Shown here piece by piece: positions 7,101 to 7,320 of a DNA stretch of 7,320 nt. The notes under the pieces were generated by a model, which worked only from the letters and a program-made list of their open reading frames with translations, ran no database searches and was not told the origin of the DNA. Location: NCBI GenBank assembly GCA_021781255.1, contig JAJXXG010001293.1, positions 1 to 7,320 of the forward strand. The letters run 5' to 3'. This stretch comes from Acidobacteriota bacterium. Its GTDB lineage: Bacteria > Acidobacteriota > Terriglobia > Terriglobales > Acidobacteriaceae. Made by a program: the position numbers and the translations under genes. Position 1 is the stretch's first letter; the number at the start of each line of letters is the position of its first letter.

Positions 7101-7296
7101 GTTTATCCTGGGCGTTCTGCCGCTGGTCTTCGCCACGGGGTCCGGCGCACTGGGCCGCCGCTCGGTAGGAACGACCATTGTGGGCGGCATGTTGCTCTCC
7201 ACGATGCTGAACCTGATTTTTATTCCGGTGCTGTATGTGATTCTGAGCCGGCTGCTGAAGCGGGGCGCAGCGCACACCGGCGAAGAGGGGTTATAA
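4123..7296 (+). CDS. RND multidrug-type efflux pump, hydrophobe/amphiphile (HAE-1) family inner-membrane transporter
   Basis: This 1057-residue protein is a full-length AcrB/MexB-like proton-driven exporter, forming trimers in the inner membrane. Twelve membrane segments lie at roughly 10-30, 341-361, 365-385, 392-415, 437-458, 468-495, 549-567, 883-903, 908-930, 938-960, 985-1006 and 1013-1044, with large periplasmic loops at 31-340 and 568-882. Proton-relay residues match AcrB D407, D408, K940, R971 and T978: here D408 and D409 (GLVVDDAIVV), K953 (LSAKNSILIVEF), R983 and T990 (LRLRPILMT). Deep-pocket phenylalanines corresponding to AcrB F136, F178, F610, F615 and F628 are F137, F179, F619, F624 and F637; AcrB F617 is replaced by L626. 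This favours a broad multidrug-type exporter over a heavy-metal pump, although the true substrates are unknown. The start is TTG at 4123, because it alone gives the conserved family N-terminus MFVDFFIHRPVF. The frame upstream is open to a TAA at 3994-3996 but has no other start codon. The ribosome site is weak (AGGA at 4106-4109 or GAGAG at 4112-4116). The gene works with the adaptor upstream. Confidence 0.95.
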   Translation: MFVDFFIHRPVFATVCALMIILAGAVCIPTLPISMYPTLAPPVVSVTATYVGADAETVEKAVTIPLEESINGVEGMRYISSSSTNSGTCEIDITFQTGYNLDIAAVDVQNRVASVEGRLPGEVVSTGIDIVKSNSNFVFGAGFFTRDGRYSSEYISNYLDVYVKDALKRIPGVGDVMIFGERKYAMRVWLDPVRLAARNLTATDVVSALAEQNVEVPAGQLGQPPADSKQAFQIPVRVVGRLSSPEEFDKIIVKDSANGLVLLKDVGHAEVGAEDYSTLLEYGGHTAMGIGVQQLSNANALDVDRKAKAALAELSKSFPPGLEYAIAFDSTTAVGESIREVLITLIEAIVIVIAVIFLFLLDWRATIIPAVTIPVSLIGTFAFIKLFDFSINSLTLFGITLATGLVVDDAIVVIENVQRHIHMEHSNAHEATSRAMREVTSAVIATSLVLIAVFVPVSFFPGTTGILYRQFSLTIAFSIAISAFNALTLSPALSALFLRGEEARPHQLDFLHIDFVARAFAACIHGADNFITWLGRTYARVIHVALQLRYVLLLVFIAGLGATAWMYKSVPTGFIPQEDQGYFMVIVQAPPGSSLNYTTALAERAEAVVAQNPGVGGLFAVVGFSLAGSSSNAGMMFINTSPPPGHHGKWPTTTEIVKDVAPKLQMLMFAPSGGLVEAFEPPAVQGVGSFGGFQFMLQDEGGNSLGDLDRIAHQIVGAGGAHKELTNLFTTFSANDPQELVTIDRAKAKAMGVPLSQISTTLNVFMGSEYINDFDYNNRTYRVFVQADQPFRMNAGDLHSYYVRSDGGQMVPLDNLVAVSESAGPPVIEHYNLFRAVEIDGSAATGYSSGQAIAGMEKLATDNMMRGMKYEWTGLTLDEIESGGKALLIFGLGILVVYLTLCAQYESFALPFIILLAVPMAVLGALGLVSLRGYANDVYCQIGLVMLIGLSAKNSILIVEFAEQLRRKGRSIAEAAIEAGELRLRPILMTSFAFILGVLPLVFATGSGALGRRSVGTTIVGGMLLSTMLNLIFIPVLYVILSRLLKRGAAHTGEEGL

Positions 7297-7320
7297 AAGG
7301 CTCGCCGCCGTGGGCCGCCG

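Noticed and set aside
7297..7320. Possible start of a downstream gene after the pump
   Set aside because: Only 24 bases remain, with a GTG but no ribosome site and no way to judge the frame.

Overview
The window is GC-rich bacterial DNA with dense coding and frequent GTG/TTG starts. It encodes Gram-negative envelope proteins: lipoproteins and an RND-type tripartite efflux system. The style of the lipoproteins, and the Gly/Met-rich exported protein with DUF5666-like repeats, suggest an Acidobacteria-type genome. That taxonomic call is an inference; no rRNA or other decisive marker is present.

Layout: (1) Positions 2-394 hold the 3' part of an rsmD-like 16S rRNA guanine-N2 methyltransferase gene that is cut by the window edge. 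(2) After a 174-base gap comes a lipoprotein gene of unknown function at 569-1144. It may be preceded by a 17-codon leader ORF whose stop overlaps its GTG start. (3) A perfect 20-21 bp inverted repeat at 1325-1369 lies between this gene and a convergent minus-strand gene, and looks like a shared bidirectional terminator. (4) The minus-strand gene at 1392-2159 encodes an exported protein with two copies of a DUF5666-like beta domain. (5) Positions 2160-2784 contain no gene I can support; they probably hold divergent promoter regions. (6) Positions 2785-3885 encode a lipoprotein membrane-fusion adaptor, and 4123-7296 encode a full-length RND pump of the hydrophobe/amphiphile efflux type. They are separated by an unusually long 237-base spacer. 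Positions 7297-7320 are too short to interpret.

The adaptor and pump should form the inner-membrane and periplasmic parts of a proton-driven multidrug-type efflux complex. The pump keeps all five proton-relay residues and most of the deep-pocket phenylalanines of AcrB. The adaptor keeps the RLS motif used to dock a TolC-like channel. No outer-membrane channel gene and no dedicated regulator is seen, so the channel must lie downstream or elsewhere.

I see no convincing new biological system. The points most worth a second look are the possible coupled leader ORF, the adaptor-pump spacer with a weak hairpin and T-run, and the two uncharacterised exported proteins.
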